From NCBI GenBank assembly GCA_015490555.1, contig WFXO01000068.1:1-37112 (forward strand): 37,112 bases of DNA. The letters are read 5' to 3'. The notes below the pieces were generated by a model. The model saw only the letters and a list, made by a program, of their open reading frames with translations, made no database searches and was not told the DNA's origin. The DNA comes from Caldifarciminota bacterium. GTDB lineage: Bacteria > Hydrothermota > Hydrothermia > WGAB01. This document shows positions 19,383-30,560 of this stretch, piece after piece (positions within the stretch are counted from its first letter, which is position 1; every line of letters starts with the position of its first letter). The position numbers were made by a program, and so were the translations under genes.

Positions 19383-20894
19383 ATGATGTCTCACAGGTTC
19401 ATGATCTTGCTTTGGATCCTTGGGGGGATCCCTATCTTCGCACAGGAGGCAAGCCAGACATGGCTTACCTTAGGACAACGTGACCCTCTGTTGAACATTT
19501 TTACCTATGACCCCGGTGCCCTGAGTCTTTCGGAAGGCCAAGGGATTGTAGGAAGTTATCTCAACCCAGCAGCCCTGACCCAGGCTCCGGGACCCATTTC
19601 GGGATTTATTGGATTCTCATTGCCCCGACACTACACAAAGTCTGCAACCTTTACCATCATCGACGCTGGGGACTACCCCTATCTGGAACAAGACTTGGAT
19701 ATGCAGGTCAATGTAGATTACGAAGACCAAGGCGGTATTGACTTGGTAGGAGGATCTGCAATCTTCCGAGGCTGGCGTTTCGGAATCGGACTCTTCCCGG
19801 ATACCCGTACAACCATCCAAGCCCAAGGCTTAAGTGACCTCGAACAAAGTCTCTCTTTTGATAGTATCCCCACACAACTGATCGTTGGGCAAGATTCCCT
19901 TCATGTCACGTGGAGCGTTACAGGGTGGGGGAAAGTATTCCTCGAAACCGACGGTACCATCAACATCAAACGTCGCCCGATTTACTTCCGAGTCGCGAAG
20001 AATTTGGGCATCTTCTCCGTGGGATTTGGCTACGATCTCGAGGTATTCCAACAAAGCGCCAACCTGCATCTCCAGGCCTATGGTGCTTTGGACTCCATCC
20101 ACGCTGTGGTGAATGATGCCATTGATCTCGGGACCGGGAACCCCATTACCGTCGTTACTCAACTCAACACCCACTTACAAGATACCTTACTGAAACTCGC
20201 TCTTACAGGGAGCGGAACGAGCATCCGGCAAGGTTTTGGAGTGGGGTTCCAAGCCCGCCTCGGGATTTTGAGTTTTGGGCTCGTGGGGCGAGTATGGACC
20301 CCCTTTCATCTTGGAGACCCACATCTCCATGGCGAAACCATCCTTGCCACAGGAATTCCCGACTCCGTCATCTATCCCCCAGATCCCGAATATCGAAACG
20401 ATACTCTCTTCCTCATAGGAGACCTGGGTTTTGGCGACCTAATCAAAGATACCCTCGATATGTTCAAACATGGAACGGTCATCGAGATTCCTACCACGTA
20501 TGGTGTGGGATTGGGGCTTACCGTAGGTGTTTTGCATATCTCGGGATCAGCTGAACTTGCCCCGACCTCTCGTCTTTCCTATGGCCGATGGTGGCTCGGG
20601 GCTGGCATGGTCTTCCCGGTCCCAATGGGTCAAATTACAGCCTCCTTTGGACAATCCACGGAATTTCTGCTGGATGGAAAGGGAAATTTCATTCCCCTGC
20701 ATGTGAATGGAATTTTCGGGCTCGGGACTTCCATCCTCCTTCCTGGTCGTGCGTGGCTCGGCATCGGTCTCAGAGTCAATCTCTTGGGAACGGGCCTCAC
20801 AGGGTTTAACATTAAAACCCTGACATTTGAAAAGCCGGATTTGAAAAATTCTTGGGCATTGAGTCTGGGTCTCCGAAAAACCATAGGAGGTTGA
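19383..20894 (+). CDS. Predicted outer-membrane beta-barrel protein
   Basis: A 503-residue protein with a signal peptide (MMSHRFMILLWILGGIPIFAQ, likely cut after IFA). The rest alternates polar and hydrophobic residues in many short strands rich in Gly and aromatics, and ends in strand-like SWALSLGLRKTIGG. The LNPAALTQ motif just after the mature N-terminus resembles the NPAGLA motif of FadL/OMPP1-type barrels. I do not recognise the precise family or substrate. The RBS is GAGGAGGG just upstream. It starts 35 bp after amrS and ends 1 bp before the next lipoprotein gene, so it is probably cotranscribed with it. Confidence 0.6.
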   Translation: MMSHRFMILLWILGGIPIFAQEASQTWLTLGQRDPLLNIFTYDPGALSLSEGQGIVGSYLNPAALTQAPGPISGFIGFSLPRHYTKSATFTIIDAGDYPYLEQDLDMQVNVDYEDQGGIDLVGGSAIFRGWRFGIGLFPDTRTTIQAQGLSDLEQSLSFDSIPTQLIVGQDSLHVTWSVTGWGKVFLETDGTINIKRRPIYFRVAKNLGIFSVGFGYDLEVFQQSANLHLQAYGALDSIHAVVNDAIDLGTGNPITVVTQLNTHLQDTLLKLALTGSGTSIRQGFGVGFQARLGILSFGLVGRVWTPFHLGDPHLHGETILATGIPDSVIYPPDPEYRNDTLFLIGDLGFGDLIKDTLDMFKHGTVIEIPTTYGVGLGLTVGVLHISGSAELAPTSRLSYGRWWLGAGMVFPVPMGQITASFGQSTEFLLDGKGNFIPLHVNGIFGLGTSILLPGRAWLGIGLRVNLLGTGLTGFNIKTLTFEKPDLKNSWALSLGLRKTIGG

Positions 20895-20895
20895 T

Positions 20896-21456
20896 ATGAA
20901 AAGACTCGGCATTGCACTGGTCCTAAGTGGCGTAATTTGGGTTGCATGCAATCAACAGATCACCATTCCCTTCGAGTACAGTTTTACCGTGTCTCTTTCC
21001 GACATCCACATGACCTCTCAACAAACCGCGTTGCTACAAACCCAAACGTCTTTTTACAAACGGGTCATTGATGTCGGTCAGTACTGGTCTCTTTATAACC
21101 AACTTCAAAACTTTATCCAAAATGTGACGCTCGATTCGGCTCGAGTTCGCATCATCAATGCCAGTCCGGATTCTGCCAAATTGTGGGCGTTTGTTTCCGC
21201 AGACACCTCCCTGGATATGAATACCGTGGGGCAAGCCGATTCATTAGCCCACTTTGAGATTGGTCCCAATGACACTGTCACGATCTCTGGTACCGAATAC
21301 CTCAATTACTTCTATGCCTCTGGCATTCAAACATTGGTCAATGATCTCATCCCCAGTGGGCTCTTTGCGGCATATTTGCTGGCCGAGGCTGGTGATAGTC
21401 TGGATCTCTTCGTGGATTCCTTGACCCTCTTCATCACCGTCAGTGGTGAGCAGTAA
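20896..21456 (+). CDS. Putative lipoprotein of unknown function
   Basis: A 186-residue protein with a lipoprotein-like signal (MKRLGIALVLSGVIWVAC, Cys18 as the acylation site; the residue at -3 is Trp, which is unusual). The mature part is acidic and hydrophilic, with beta-type segments such as DSARVRIINASPDSAKLWAFVSAD and HFEIGPNDTVTISG. I do not recognise a family. It starts 1 bp after the beta-barrel gene (TGA t ATG), and its 3-prime end overlaps the next gene, so the three are likely translated together. A role as an envelope partner of the barrel is an inference from context. Confidence 0.6.
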   Translation: MKRLGIALVLSGVIWVACNQQITIPFEYSFTVSLSDIHMTSQQTALLQTQTSFYKRVIDVGQYWSLYNQLQNFIQNVTLDSARVRIINASPDSAKLWAFVSADTSLDMNTVGQADSLAHFEIGPNDTVTISGTEYLNYFYASGIQTLVNDLIPSGLFAAYLLAEAGDSLDLFVDSLTLFITVSGEQ

Positions 21457-22093
21457 GGCCCGGGTCGGTCTCCTTTTCTCCTTTTTGGTGTGGGCCGGGT
21501 GTGCGAAACCTCCTCCATCCGGAGGGACAGAAGGGGACGTCAACGCCCTCATCCAAAAGGGATGGGCCTCTTTTGAGCAGTCCTTGTATGACTCGGCCTA
21601 TCTTTACTTTTTCGAAGCCACGTCAATAGATCCACAGTCCAGTGAGGCATGGACAGGCTTAGGGTGGTCGGCCCTGGTTCTTTATGACCTCGCTTTAGCA
21701 CACGATGCCTTTGTCGAAGCCACCACACTGACGCCAGACTCGTTGGCACCCTGGGCCGGCCTCGCCATCGGTGATTCGGATCCGCTTCCAGACCCTAATA
21801 TCTACCGGATCTCGATAGACTCGGTCCTTGCCCTGAGTATCTACGCAGCGAACCGTGTTTTACAACAAAACCCCAATTACCAATTTTCCCATGACCCTCG
21901 TGTCACGGCCACCCTTCTGCAACTGGTCAAGGCCCGTGCTCTTTGTGCTGCTCACCGGTTCTACGAGGCCCTGCAGACCGTTCAGGCATTGGATCCGAAT
22001 TTTGATGTGGATGTTTCCACGCCCGAAGGCCGGAGTCAACTCATTGCATATATTGCCGGTTTGATCAGCCAGATCACCGGAGGCTGGTTCTGA
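21443..22093 (+). CDS. TPR-containing lipoprotein
   Basis: A 216-residue protein with a lipobox (FLVWAGC, Cys20). It has two to three tetratricopeptide-like helical repeats at about residues 33-105 (ALIQKGWASFEQSLYDSAYLYFFEATSIDP, then AWTGLGWSALVLYDLALAHDAFVEATTLTP). TPR lipoproteins usually hold multi-protein complexes in the envelope. The start is GTG at 21443 or GTG at 21446; no clear Shine-Dalgarno site is visible, but the overlap with the preceding gene (14 or 11 nt) suggests reinitiation. Its TGA overlaps the ATG of the endonuclease Q gene (TGATG). Confidence 0.7.
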   Translation: MVSSKARVGLLFSFLVWAGCAKPPPSGGTEGDVNALIQKGWASFEQSLYDSAYLYFFEATSIDPQSSEAWTGLGWSALVLYDLALAHDAFVEATTLTPDSLAPWAGLAIGDSDPLPDPNIYRISIDSVLALSIYAANRVLQQNPNYQFSHDPRVTATLLQLVKARALCAAHRFYEALQTVQALDPNFDVDVSTPEGRSQLIAYIAGLISQITGGWF

Positions 22094-23322
22094 TGTACGT
22101 TGTGGACTTCCACCTCCACTCCAAATACTCGAGGGCGACATCCAAAGACATGGAACCCCGAACCCTGAGCCAGGTGGCCAAATGGAAAGGCGTCCACATG
22201 CTGGGGACAGGGGATATCCTCCATCCAGCCTATCGCCGTGAAGTCCAAGGTCTCCTGAAGGAAAAGGGGGAAGGGGTCTACACCCTCGATGGTGTGGACT
22301 TTCTCTTGACGGTCGAGACGTCCCATGTCTATTCGCAGGACGGCCGCCTCCGGAAGATCCACATCGTTTGGATCTTTCCGGATTTTCAAACCGTGGAACG
22401 GGCAGCCAGAGCCCTTGAAATGTACGGGAAATTGGATGCAGACGGCAGGCCCACTTTCGGACTCTCAGTCATAGAAATGACAGAACTCATGATGGCGGTC
22501 AATGAAGACATCATGATCATTCCTGCCCATGTCTGGACGCCGTGGTTTTCTCTGTTTGGTTCCAACTCGGGCTTCGATTCTGTGGAAGAAGCCTTTGGTC
22601 CTTTCACGGGTCGGGTGCTGGCTTTAGAAACCGGGCTCTCTTCCGATCCCCCGATGAACTGGCGCGTTTCCAGCCTCGATTCTTTCGCCTTGGTCTCGAA
22701 CTCCGATGCCCACTCCCCGGATCGCATCGGACGTGAGGCCAATGTGTTTCGGGAACCTGTCACGTTTTACAGCCTTCGGGAGATCCTTCAAACAAAGGAT
22801 CGTTCTCGTTTCCTCTTCACCATCGAGTTCTACCCGGAAGAGAGGAAATACCACTATGACGGCCACCGTTCTTGTGGCATCCGATTCCACCCCAAGGAGA
22901 CTCGAAAAACCCATGGGATCTGCCCGGTGTGTGGTCGGCCCCTAACGGTCGGGGTCCTCCATCGCGTAGAAAAACTTGCCGATCGTCCGGAAGGCTTTGT
23001 CCCCCCGAATGCAATTCCTTACAAAAACTTGATCCCCCTCAAAGAGATCATTGCGCAGGACCTGGGACAGGGGGTGGACACAAAAGGCGTGCTCTACGAA
23101 TATCAAAAAGGCATCCGCCGTTTTGGCAATGAACTGGAGATTCTCCTTAACGTCCCGGAAGAGGATTTGAAACAGGTGTTCCGTCCCAGAACCGTGGAAG
23201 GAATCCTAAAGGCTCGACGGGGAGAGGTGCGGGTTGAGCCGGGCTACGACGGGGTCTATGGGAAAATTCTCGTTGTAGACGAACAAAATCGAGAAGAACC
23301 CCAACAGGGCACCCTCTTTTAA
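22093..23322 (+). CDS. endoQ: Endonuclease Q family protein (PHP-domain DNA repair nuclease)
   Basis: A 409-residue protein. The N-terminal PHP domain shows metal-binding motifs DFHLHS (H7, H9), GTGDILHP (D41), TVETSH (about 73-78), IPAHVWTP (H145 region) and SNSDAHS (about 202-208). A zinc-finger region follows (C261 and CPVC at 277-280), then GRPLTVGVLHRVEKLADRP, the hallmark of EndoQ proteins long misannotated as UvrD-like. Family members cut DNA 5-prime to deaminated bases (uracil, hypoxanthine, xanthine) or abasic sites. The last residues QQGTLF resemble a sliding-clamp-binding peptide (QxxLF). The gene is translationally coupled to lipoprotein genes, which is odd for a repair enzyme. 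Its stop overlaps iorB tail to tail by 4 nt. Confidence 0.85.
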   Translation: MYVVDFHLHSKYSRATSKDMEPRTLSQVAKWKGVHMLGTGDILHPAYRREVQGLLKEKGEGVYTLDGVDFLLTVETSHVYSQDGRLRKIHIVWIFPDFQTVERAARALEMYGKLDADGRPTFGLSVIEMTELMMAVNEDIMIIPAHVWTPWFSLFGSNSGFDSVEEAFGPFTGRVLALETGLSSDPPMNWRVSSLDSFALVSNSDAHSPDRIGREANVFREPVTFYSLREILQTKDRSRFLFTIEFYPEERKYHYDGHRSCGIRFHPKETRKTHGICPVCGRPLTVGVLHRVEKLADRPEGFVPPNAIPYKNLIPLKEIIAQDLGQGVDTKGVLYEYQKGIRRFGNELEILLNVPEEDLKQVFRPRTVEGILKARRGEVRVEPGYDGVYGKILVVDEQNREEPQQGTLF

Positions 23323-23924
23323 CCCGTGACGACAAACTCCTCTGCCCGATCCCGGCCAGCGTGAAATGCCTGGAGGTTTCGTTCTCGATAGGGTTCAACG
23401 AAGACCTCGCCGATAACCTCTTCCCAACGAAAGACCGGAAAGGGCAACACCCTCGACAAAACTCCCAGGAGAACCGTGTTCATCAGGAGGGACGACCCAA
23501 GATCCTCTGCAATCTCCTTGGCAGGGACCTTGTACAACCGTGCCAACTGGTTCTGAAGGTCTTTTTCGGGGAAGGGAGGATACGTAGCGTGTCCCAAAGT
23601 AACAGGGATTGGGGGAAGTTCAAAATCGTTGACGATCATGATCCCTTGGCCAGGCGGAAGGTAATGAAGCCAACGCAAGGCCTCGGCCTTTTCGAACCCT
23701 ACCAAGACGTCCGCAGTCCCGGCCTCCACCAGGGGAGCATAAACAATAGGTCCGAATTTTACGAAAGAGACCACACTCCCGCCTCGCTGACTTAAGCCTT
23801 TTACTTCACTTTTCCGGACATCGAGGCCCTCTTTCATCGCCACCAAAGCAACAATCTGGGAAGCCGTAAGGATCCCTTGGCCTCCGACGCCCGCGAAGAC
23901 TACATGGTGGTTCTTCTCAGGCAT
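23319..23924 (-). CDS. iorB: Indolepyruvate ferredoxin oxidoreductase subunit beta
   Basis: The gamma-domain subunit of the pyruvate:ferredoxin oxidoreductase superfamily. It starts MPEKNHHVVFAGVGGQGILTAS with the family GVGGQG motif, followed by SEVKGLSQRGGSVVSFVKFG. The start at 23924 gives 201 residues and a GGAG site 9 nt upstream. A longer frame (to 24008) adds sequence inside iorA without homology. It overlaps the iorA end by 8 nt. With IorA it converts aryl pyruvates (such as indolepyruvate) and CoA to acyl-CoA and CO2 with ferredoxin reduction, in aromatic amino acid breakdown or, in reverse, synthesis. Confidence 0.9.
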   Translation of the reverse strand: MPEKNHHVVFAGVGGQGILTASQIVALVAMKEGLDVRKSEVKGLSQRGGSVVSFVKFGPIVYAPLVEAGTADVLVGFEKAEALRWLHYLPPGQGIMIVNDFELPPIPVTLGHATYPPFPEKDLQNQLARLYKVPAKEIAEDLGSSLLMNTVLLGVLSRVLPFPVFRWEEVIGEVFVEPYRERNLQAFHAGRDRAEEFVVTG

Positions 23925-25653
23925 GGACAATCGCTCCATATGGACAAACCTGTTCGCACACGCCACATCCAACGCACAACACTGCGTCAATCCAGGCCCG
24001 TCCTTCACGAACCGTAATCGCCGGACAGCCGATTCTCAGGCAACTGAAACATCGCTCGCCCACGCATTTCTCCACTTCCACGAAGCGATGAGGATTTTCT
24101 CGATAAAGGGCCCGGCCCTCGGGGAGCAAGGCACATGGACGTCGGGCAATGACCACACTGGGTTCCGATGTCTGAAGTGCTTGCTGAATGGCTCGTTTGG
24201 TTGCCTTGAGATCGTGAGGGTCAACTGTCCAAACATGATCGACCCCAATGGCTCGCACCACTGCCTCTATGTCAATCTCTTTTCCCTTACCTTGAGGGGT
24301 TTGTCCGGTTCCTGGGTGCCCTTGGTGCCCTGTCATTCCTGTGGTCCGGTTATCCAGAATAATGACCGTCCCATGCCCCTGGTTGTACACCAGGTCAATC
24401 AAACCCGGGATCCCGGAGTGAAAAAACGTGGAATCCCCGATAACAGCCACTGCCCTCTCCCCCGCCTTTTCCATCCCCCAGGCCATGGGGATTGAGGCGC
24501 CCATGTCAATGGTTGTGTGCATGGCCTGATAAGGGGGAAGGGCTCCCAACGTATAACAGCCGATATCCCCGGTGACCGGAACTTTTAAAAGACTCAGGGC
24601 CCAAAAAACACCGGTATGAGGACAACCTGTACAAAGGGCAGGAGGTCTTCCAGGGACTTCCATGGGTTGAAGATGGGGAAGCGTGGTTCCGAGGAGACCC
24701 TGTCGAACAATCTCCGGAGTGAGTTCGCCCGTCTTTGGGAATACTTCTTTCCCATGAACAGGGAGTCCCGCCGCTCGGAGTTCTGTCTCGATAAAAGGAT
24801 CTCCCTCCTCCACGACGAAAATTTTTTGGAACGAGGCCGCAAAAGACCGGATCACTTGAATGGGCACGGGCCAACTGAGGTTGACTTTCAGGAGGGAGAA
24901 ATGGGGAGCAACCTCTTGAACGTATCGTGCCGCAACACCACTCGCGATGACGCCCACGGGTCCATCCTTTTTCCAGACGTCCACCCACGGGGAACCCTTG
25001 ATAGTTTCTCGAAAACGTGCAATCTTCTCCTCAAGGAGGATATGTCGTCGCCGGGCATTCGCGGGGATCATCACATATTTTCGCCAGTCTTTTTGAAAGG
25101 GTCGCTTGGCGATGGATCTCCTTGGCCCCAAAACCACGGGTGCACGGGTATGCGCGACCCTTGTCGTGAGTCGGATCATGACCGGAAGGTCCCACTGTTC
25201 GGAGAGTTCAAAGGCCCGGAGTACAAAGTCGTGGGCTTCCTGTGGATCTGCGGGCTCAAGTACCGGGATTCTCGCCGCTCGAGCATAATGTCTGGAGTCT
25301 TGTTCGTTTTGGGAGGAGTGCATCCCGGGATCATCCGCCACAACAATCACGAACCCTGCATTCACACCTGCATACGCCGATGTAAAGAGTGGATCCGCAG
25401 CGACATTCAACCCTACGTGTTTCATCGAAACCAGGGCCCGAACGCCTCCAATCGCAGCCCCATACGCGACTTCAAAGGCCACCTTCTCGTTCGTAGACCA
25501 CTCAGCCTTCACATCGGGGAATGTGGCCAGAGTTTCTAAAACCTCTGTGGAGGGGGTTCCAGGATAGGCGGAGGCCACCACCACTCCTGCTTCCCATGCT
25601 CCCCTTGCCAGGGCCTCATTCCCGGACAGGAATTGCCGCTCTTCCCCGCTCAT
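23917..25653 (-). CDS. iorA: Indolepyruvate ferredoxin oxidoreductase subunit alpha
   Basis: A 578-residue subunit. The N-terminal pyrimidine-binding domain begins FLSGNEALARGAWEAG and has SAYPGTPSTE. A TPP-binding domain includes CTGCPHTG (about residues 341-348), GDIGCYTLG (about 362-370) and GDST (406-409). The C-terminus has two [4Fe-4S] motifs: C530/C535/C538/C543 and C560/C563/C566/C570 (CVGCGVCEQVCPYG). This is the standard IorA layout and length. The enzyme is oxygen-sensitive and ferredoxin-linked, pointing to an anaerobe. It starts 45 bp after icd and shares an 8-nt overlap with iorB. Confidence 0.95.
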   Translation of the reverse strand: MSGEERQFLSGNEALARGAWEAGVVVASAYPGTPSTEVLETLATFPDVKAEWSTNEKVAFEVAYGAAIGGVRALVSMKHVGLNVAADPLFTSAYAGVNAGFVIVVADDPGMHSSQNEQDSRHYARAARIPVLEPADPQEAHDFVLRAFELSEQWDLPVMIRLTTRVAHTRAPVVLGPRRSIAKRPFQKDWRKYVMIPANARRRHILLEEKIARFRETIKGSPWVDVWKKDGPVGVIASGVAARYVQEVAPHFSLLKVNLSWPVPIQVIRSFAASFQKIFVVEEGDPFIETELRAAGLPVHGKEVFPKTGELTPEIVRQGLLGTTLPHLQPMEVPGRPPALCTGCPHTGVFWALSLLKVPVTGDIGCYTLGALPPYQAMHTTIDMGASIPMAWGMEKAGERAVAVIGDSTFFHSGIPGLIDLVYNQGHGTVIILDNRTTGMTGHQGHPGTGQTPQGKGKEIDIEAVVRAIGVDHVWTVDPHDLKATKRAIQQALQTSEPSVVIARRPCALLPEGRALYRENPHRFVEVEKCVGERCFSCLRIGCPAITVREGRAWIDAVLCVGCGVCEQVCPYGAIVHA

Positions 25654-25698
25654 GAAGATCCCTGGGGACGCATCCGCATCATATATGCCCCTTCTTTC

Positions 25699-26940
25699 TT
25701 ATAGATTTTCGATCAGGGCGTCCGTGTACTCGGTGGTCGAGAGGGGCTTGACCCCTTCCATGTGACGGGCAAGGTCTTGTGTGACTTTCTTGGAACTGAT
25801 GGTTTTCTCAACGGCTGCATAAATCAAATCTGCCGCCTCAAACCACTTGAGATACTCCAGCATCAACGCACCGGAGAGGATCTCTGCCGTGGGGTTGATG
25901 ACGTTTTTGCCGGCATATTTTGGGGCGGTCCCATGTACAGGCTCGAACATCGCATGGTAATCTCCGATGTTCCCACCAGGAGCGATCCCTAAGCCGCCCA
26001 CCATTGCAGAAATGGCATCGGAGAGGTAATCTCCATTCAAATTCATCGTAGCGATCACGGAGTACTCTGCGGTCCGGGTCTGGATCTGCTGGAACATGTT
26101 ATCGGCAATCCGGTCCTTGATCACGATCTTCCCCTCCGGAACCTGGCCGTTGTATTCTTCCCAGAGTTCCTGCTCGGTCACGATGTAGTCTCGGAATTCT
26201 TCTTTGGCGAGTTCGTAGCCCCAGTCGCGGAAGGCTCCTTCGGTGTACTTCATGATGTTGCCTTTATGGACCAGCGTCACGGACGGCTTCTTACGGTCAA
26301 TGGCATATTGAATGGCTTTGCGGACCAAACGCTTGGACCGAAATGCGGAGATGGGCTTGATACCGATGCCCGAATCCTTGCGAATCTCAATGCCAAATTC
26401 GCGATAGAGAAATTCCCGGACTTTTTCTGCTTCTTCCGAATCCCATGGCCATTCGATGCCGGCGTAGACATCTTCGATGTTCTCACGGAACACAATCATG
26501 TCCACGAGTTCAGGGCGTTTCATCGGGGAAGGTACGCCGGTGAAGTATCGAGAGGGACGCACGCAGGCGTAGAGGTCTAAGGCTTTCCGGATCGCCACAT
26601 TCAGGCTCCGATAGCCTCCAGCCACAGGGGTGGTCAGAGGGCCTTTGATGCCGACATAGTATTCCCGAATGGCCTCCAGCGTCTCTTCGGGGAGAACCGA
26701 TCCGTAGACTTGTCCCGCTTTTTCGCCGGCAAGAATTTCGGTCCACGCAATCTTCCGCTTTCCACCATAGGCCTTTTCGACGGCGGCATCCAGGACCCTT
26801 CGCATGGAGGTCACGACCTCGGGTCCGATGCCGTCGCCTTCGATGTAAAGGATGATGGGATGGTCAGGGACGTGGAGTTTCCCATCCTGGACGGTAATTT
26901 TTTCACCCCATTCCGGGGGTCGAATTTCGAATGAAGCCAT
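25699..26940 (-). CDS. icd: Isocitrate dehydrogenase (probably NADP-dependent)
   Basis: A 413-residue protein matching the E. coli-type Icd over its whole length. It has [10 protein letters not shown] at the start, [16 protein letters not shown] with Ser112 (the substrate-binding and AceK target serine of E. coli), [13 protein letters not shown] and the [17 protein letters not shown] block. Of the residues that hold the NADP 2-prime phosphate in E. coli, Lys341, Tyr342 and Arg392 are kept, but the Tyr391 equivalent is Gln388. NADP use is therefore likely but not certain. It converts isocitrate to 2-oxoglutarate and CO2. The RBS is AGGAGG, and a TATAAT box lies upstream. It follows the 5S rRNA by 56 bp and leads into iorAB. 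Confidence 0.95.
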   Translation of the reverse strand: MASFEIRPPEWGEKITVQDGKLHVPDHPIILYIEGDGIGPEVVTSMRRVLDAAVEKAYGGKRKIAWTEILAGEKAGQVYGSVLPEETLEAIREYYVGIKGPLTTPVAGGYRSLNVAIRKALDLYACVRPSRYFTGVPSPMKRPELVDMIVFRENIEDVYAGIEWPWDSEEAEKVREFLYREFGIEIRKDSGIGIKPISAFRSKRLVRKAIQYAIDRKKPSVTLVHKGNIMKYTEGAFRDWGYELAKEEFRDYIVTEQELWEEYNGQVPEGKIVIKDRIADNMFQQIQTRTAEYSVIATMNLNGDYLSDAISAMVGGLGIAPGGNIGDYHAMFEPVHGTAPKYAGKNVINPTAEILSGALMLEYLKWFEAADLIYAAVEKTISSKKVTQDLARHMEGVKPLSTTEYTDALIENL

Positions 26941-26963
26941 GGTGATGCCTCCTTTTGGTGGTA

Positions 26964-26969
26964 ATTATA
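26964..26969 (-). promoter_or_regulatory. TATAAT box of the icd promoter
   Basis: A perfect TATAAT on the minus strand lies in the 56-bp gap between 5S rRNA and icd. Transcription would start near 26957, 17 nt before the icd ATG. The hexamer 17 bp upstream is TTATTT (3/6), so the -35 is weak and overlaps the T-run that follows the 5S gene. This supports icd-iorAB being expressed apart from the rRNA. Confidence 0.5.
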
Positions 26970-26990
26970 AGCGAGGGGTAGGCAGAAAAT

Positions 26991-26996
26991 AAAAAA
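26991..26996 (-). terminator. T-run after 5S rRNA (terminator-like)
   Basis: Six Ts on the minus strand come directly after the perfect 10-bp terminal helix of 5S rRNA (CCCGGGCTGC/GCAGCCCGGG). The helix closes a whole 5S molecule rather than a short hairpin, so this may act partly as a terminator and partly as a processing end. Some read-through into icd remains possible. Confidence 0.45.
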
Positions 26997-27114
<118 letters not shown>

Positions 27115-27139
27115 ATATTTTTCCCGTGATTTTAGGGAC

Positions 27140-27158
27140 GGGAGATCAGGGATCTCCC
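27140..27158 (-). other. Hairpin in the 23S-5S spacer
   Basis: An 8-bp perfect stem (GGGAGATC/GATCTCCC) closes a 3-nt loop in the spacer RNA. It is not followed by a T-run, so a role in RNA processing is more likely than termination. Confidence 0.4.
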
Positions 27159-27184
27159 AGGGAAATTCATTTCAAGGAGCAAAG

Positions 27185-27204
27185 CCCTGGCGTCGATGCC
27201 AGGG
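27185..27204 (-). other. Second hairpin in the 23S-5S spacer
   Basis: A 7-bp perfect stem (CCCTGGC/GCCAGGG) closes a 6-nt loop, just downstream of the 23S processing stem. No T-run follows. No tRNA gene is present in the 23S-5S spacer (27115-27237). Confidence 0.4.
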
Positions 27205-27212
27205 ATAAAGCC

Positions 27213-27237
27213 AAAAAGAGAAAAAGATTGAGAAGGT

Positions 27238-27245
<8 letters not shown>
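27213..27245. repeat. Left arm of the 23S processing stem
   Basis: This arm is complementary to 30278-30308. A 23-bp block (27223-27245) is perfect, and after a 2-nt bulge a further 8 bp (27213-27220) also pair. The inner end is the conserved 23S helix 1 (GGTTAAGC/GCTTAACC). The outer part is precursor RNA and is a natural substrate for RNase III-type cleavage. Confidence 0.75.
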
Positions 27246-30277
<3,032 letters not shown>

Positions 30278-30285
<8 letters not shown>

Positions 30286-30308
30286 ACCTTCTCAATCTTT
30301 CTCTTTTT
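30278..30308. repeat. Right arm of the 23S processing stem
   Basis: This arm is the inverse complement of 27213-27245, and together they close the whole 23S precursor. It lies between the P2 start point (about 30336) and the mature 5-prime end of 23S. Confidence 0.75.
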
Positions 30309-30342
30309 CAAAGACCGATCAAAACTTCATGCAGCGCTCATT

Positions 30343-30371
30343 ATTATCGCCGCCAAAATTCCCGCTGTCAA
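30343..30371 (-). promoter_or_regulatory. rRNA promoter P2 directly upstream of 23S
   Basis: On the minus strand a perfect TTGACA (30366-30371) is followed by exactly 17 bp and GATAAT (30343-30348, 5/6). The start would be near 30336, about 50 nt before the mature 23S end. This is the strongest promoter-like site near the rRNA genes and shows that 23S-5S does not depend on a 16S promoter. Confidence 0.72.
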
Positions 30372-30432
30372 CCCCCGAAATCCCTTGACTTTTCAACGTT
30401 CTGGAACACAAGGGCTGAACCGCGGGCCGATA

Positions 30433-30461
30433 ATCATAAAGGGTCCATCCCCATTTGACAA
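30433..30461 (-). promoter_or_regulatory. rRNA promoter P1 (upstream tandem copy)
   Basis: On the minus strand TTGTCA (30456-30461, 5/6) is followed by exactly 17 bp and TATGAT (30433-30438, 5/6). The start would be near 30426, about 90 bp upstream of the P2 start. Tandem promoters are typical of rRNA operons. It overlaps the end of a possible remnant reading frame (30434-30560). Confidence 0.6.
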
Positions 30462-30560
30462 CCCCCCGGCATGGACTCACCCAAGATCGACTTGAAAAGC
30501 AGCGCCGCCTGGGAATCGTTGACTTGCACAAACGGATAAAAAGGAATATCTCCGCTGCTT
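30434..30560 (-). pseudogene. Possible out-of-frame C-terminal remnant after the TolB-like gene
   Basis: Directly after the TolB-like stop, another minus-strand frame reads protein-like sequence (SGDIPFYPFVQVNDSQAALL, then FKSILGESMPGGCQMGMDPL and a stop at 30434). The pattern of Asp-x-Ser then Leu-Leu-x-K-x-x-x-G then Met-Pro-Gly-Gly resembles the C-terminal part of planctomycete-type cytochrome c-like domains. It has no good start codon of its own. It may be the lost end of the preceding gene after a frameshift, or chance. The stretch 30301-30433 shows only promoter and leader sequence. Confidence 0.3.

Noticed and set aside
24616-25539. Open frame of about 300 codons on the plus strand
   Set aside because: It is a shadow of iorA, which has complete motifs on the other strand; the shadow product is low-complexity and has no signature.
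27115-27237. tRNA gene in the 23S-5S spacer
   Set aside because: The spacer folds into two simple hairpins only; there is no T-loop consensus or acceptor pairing.
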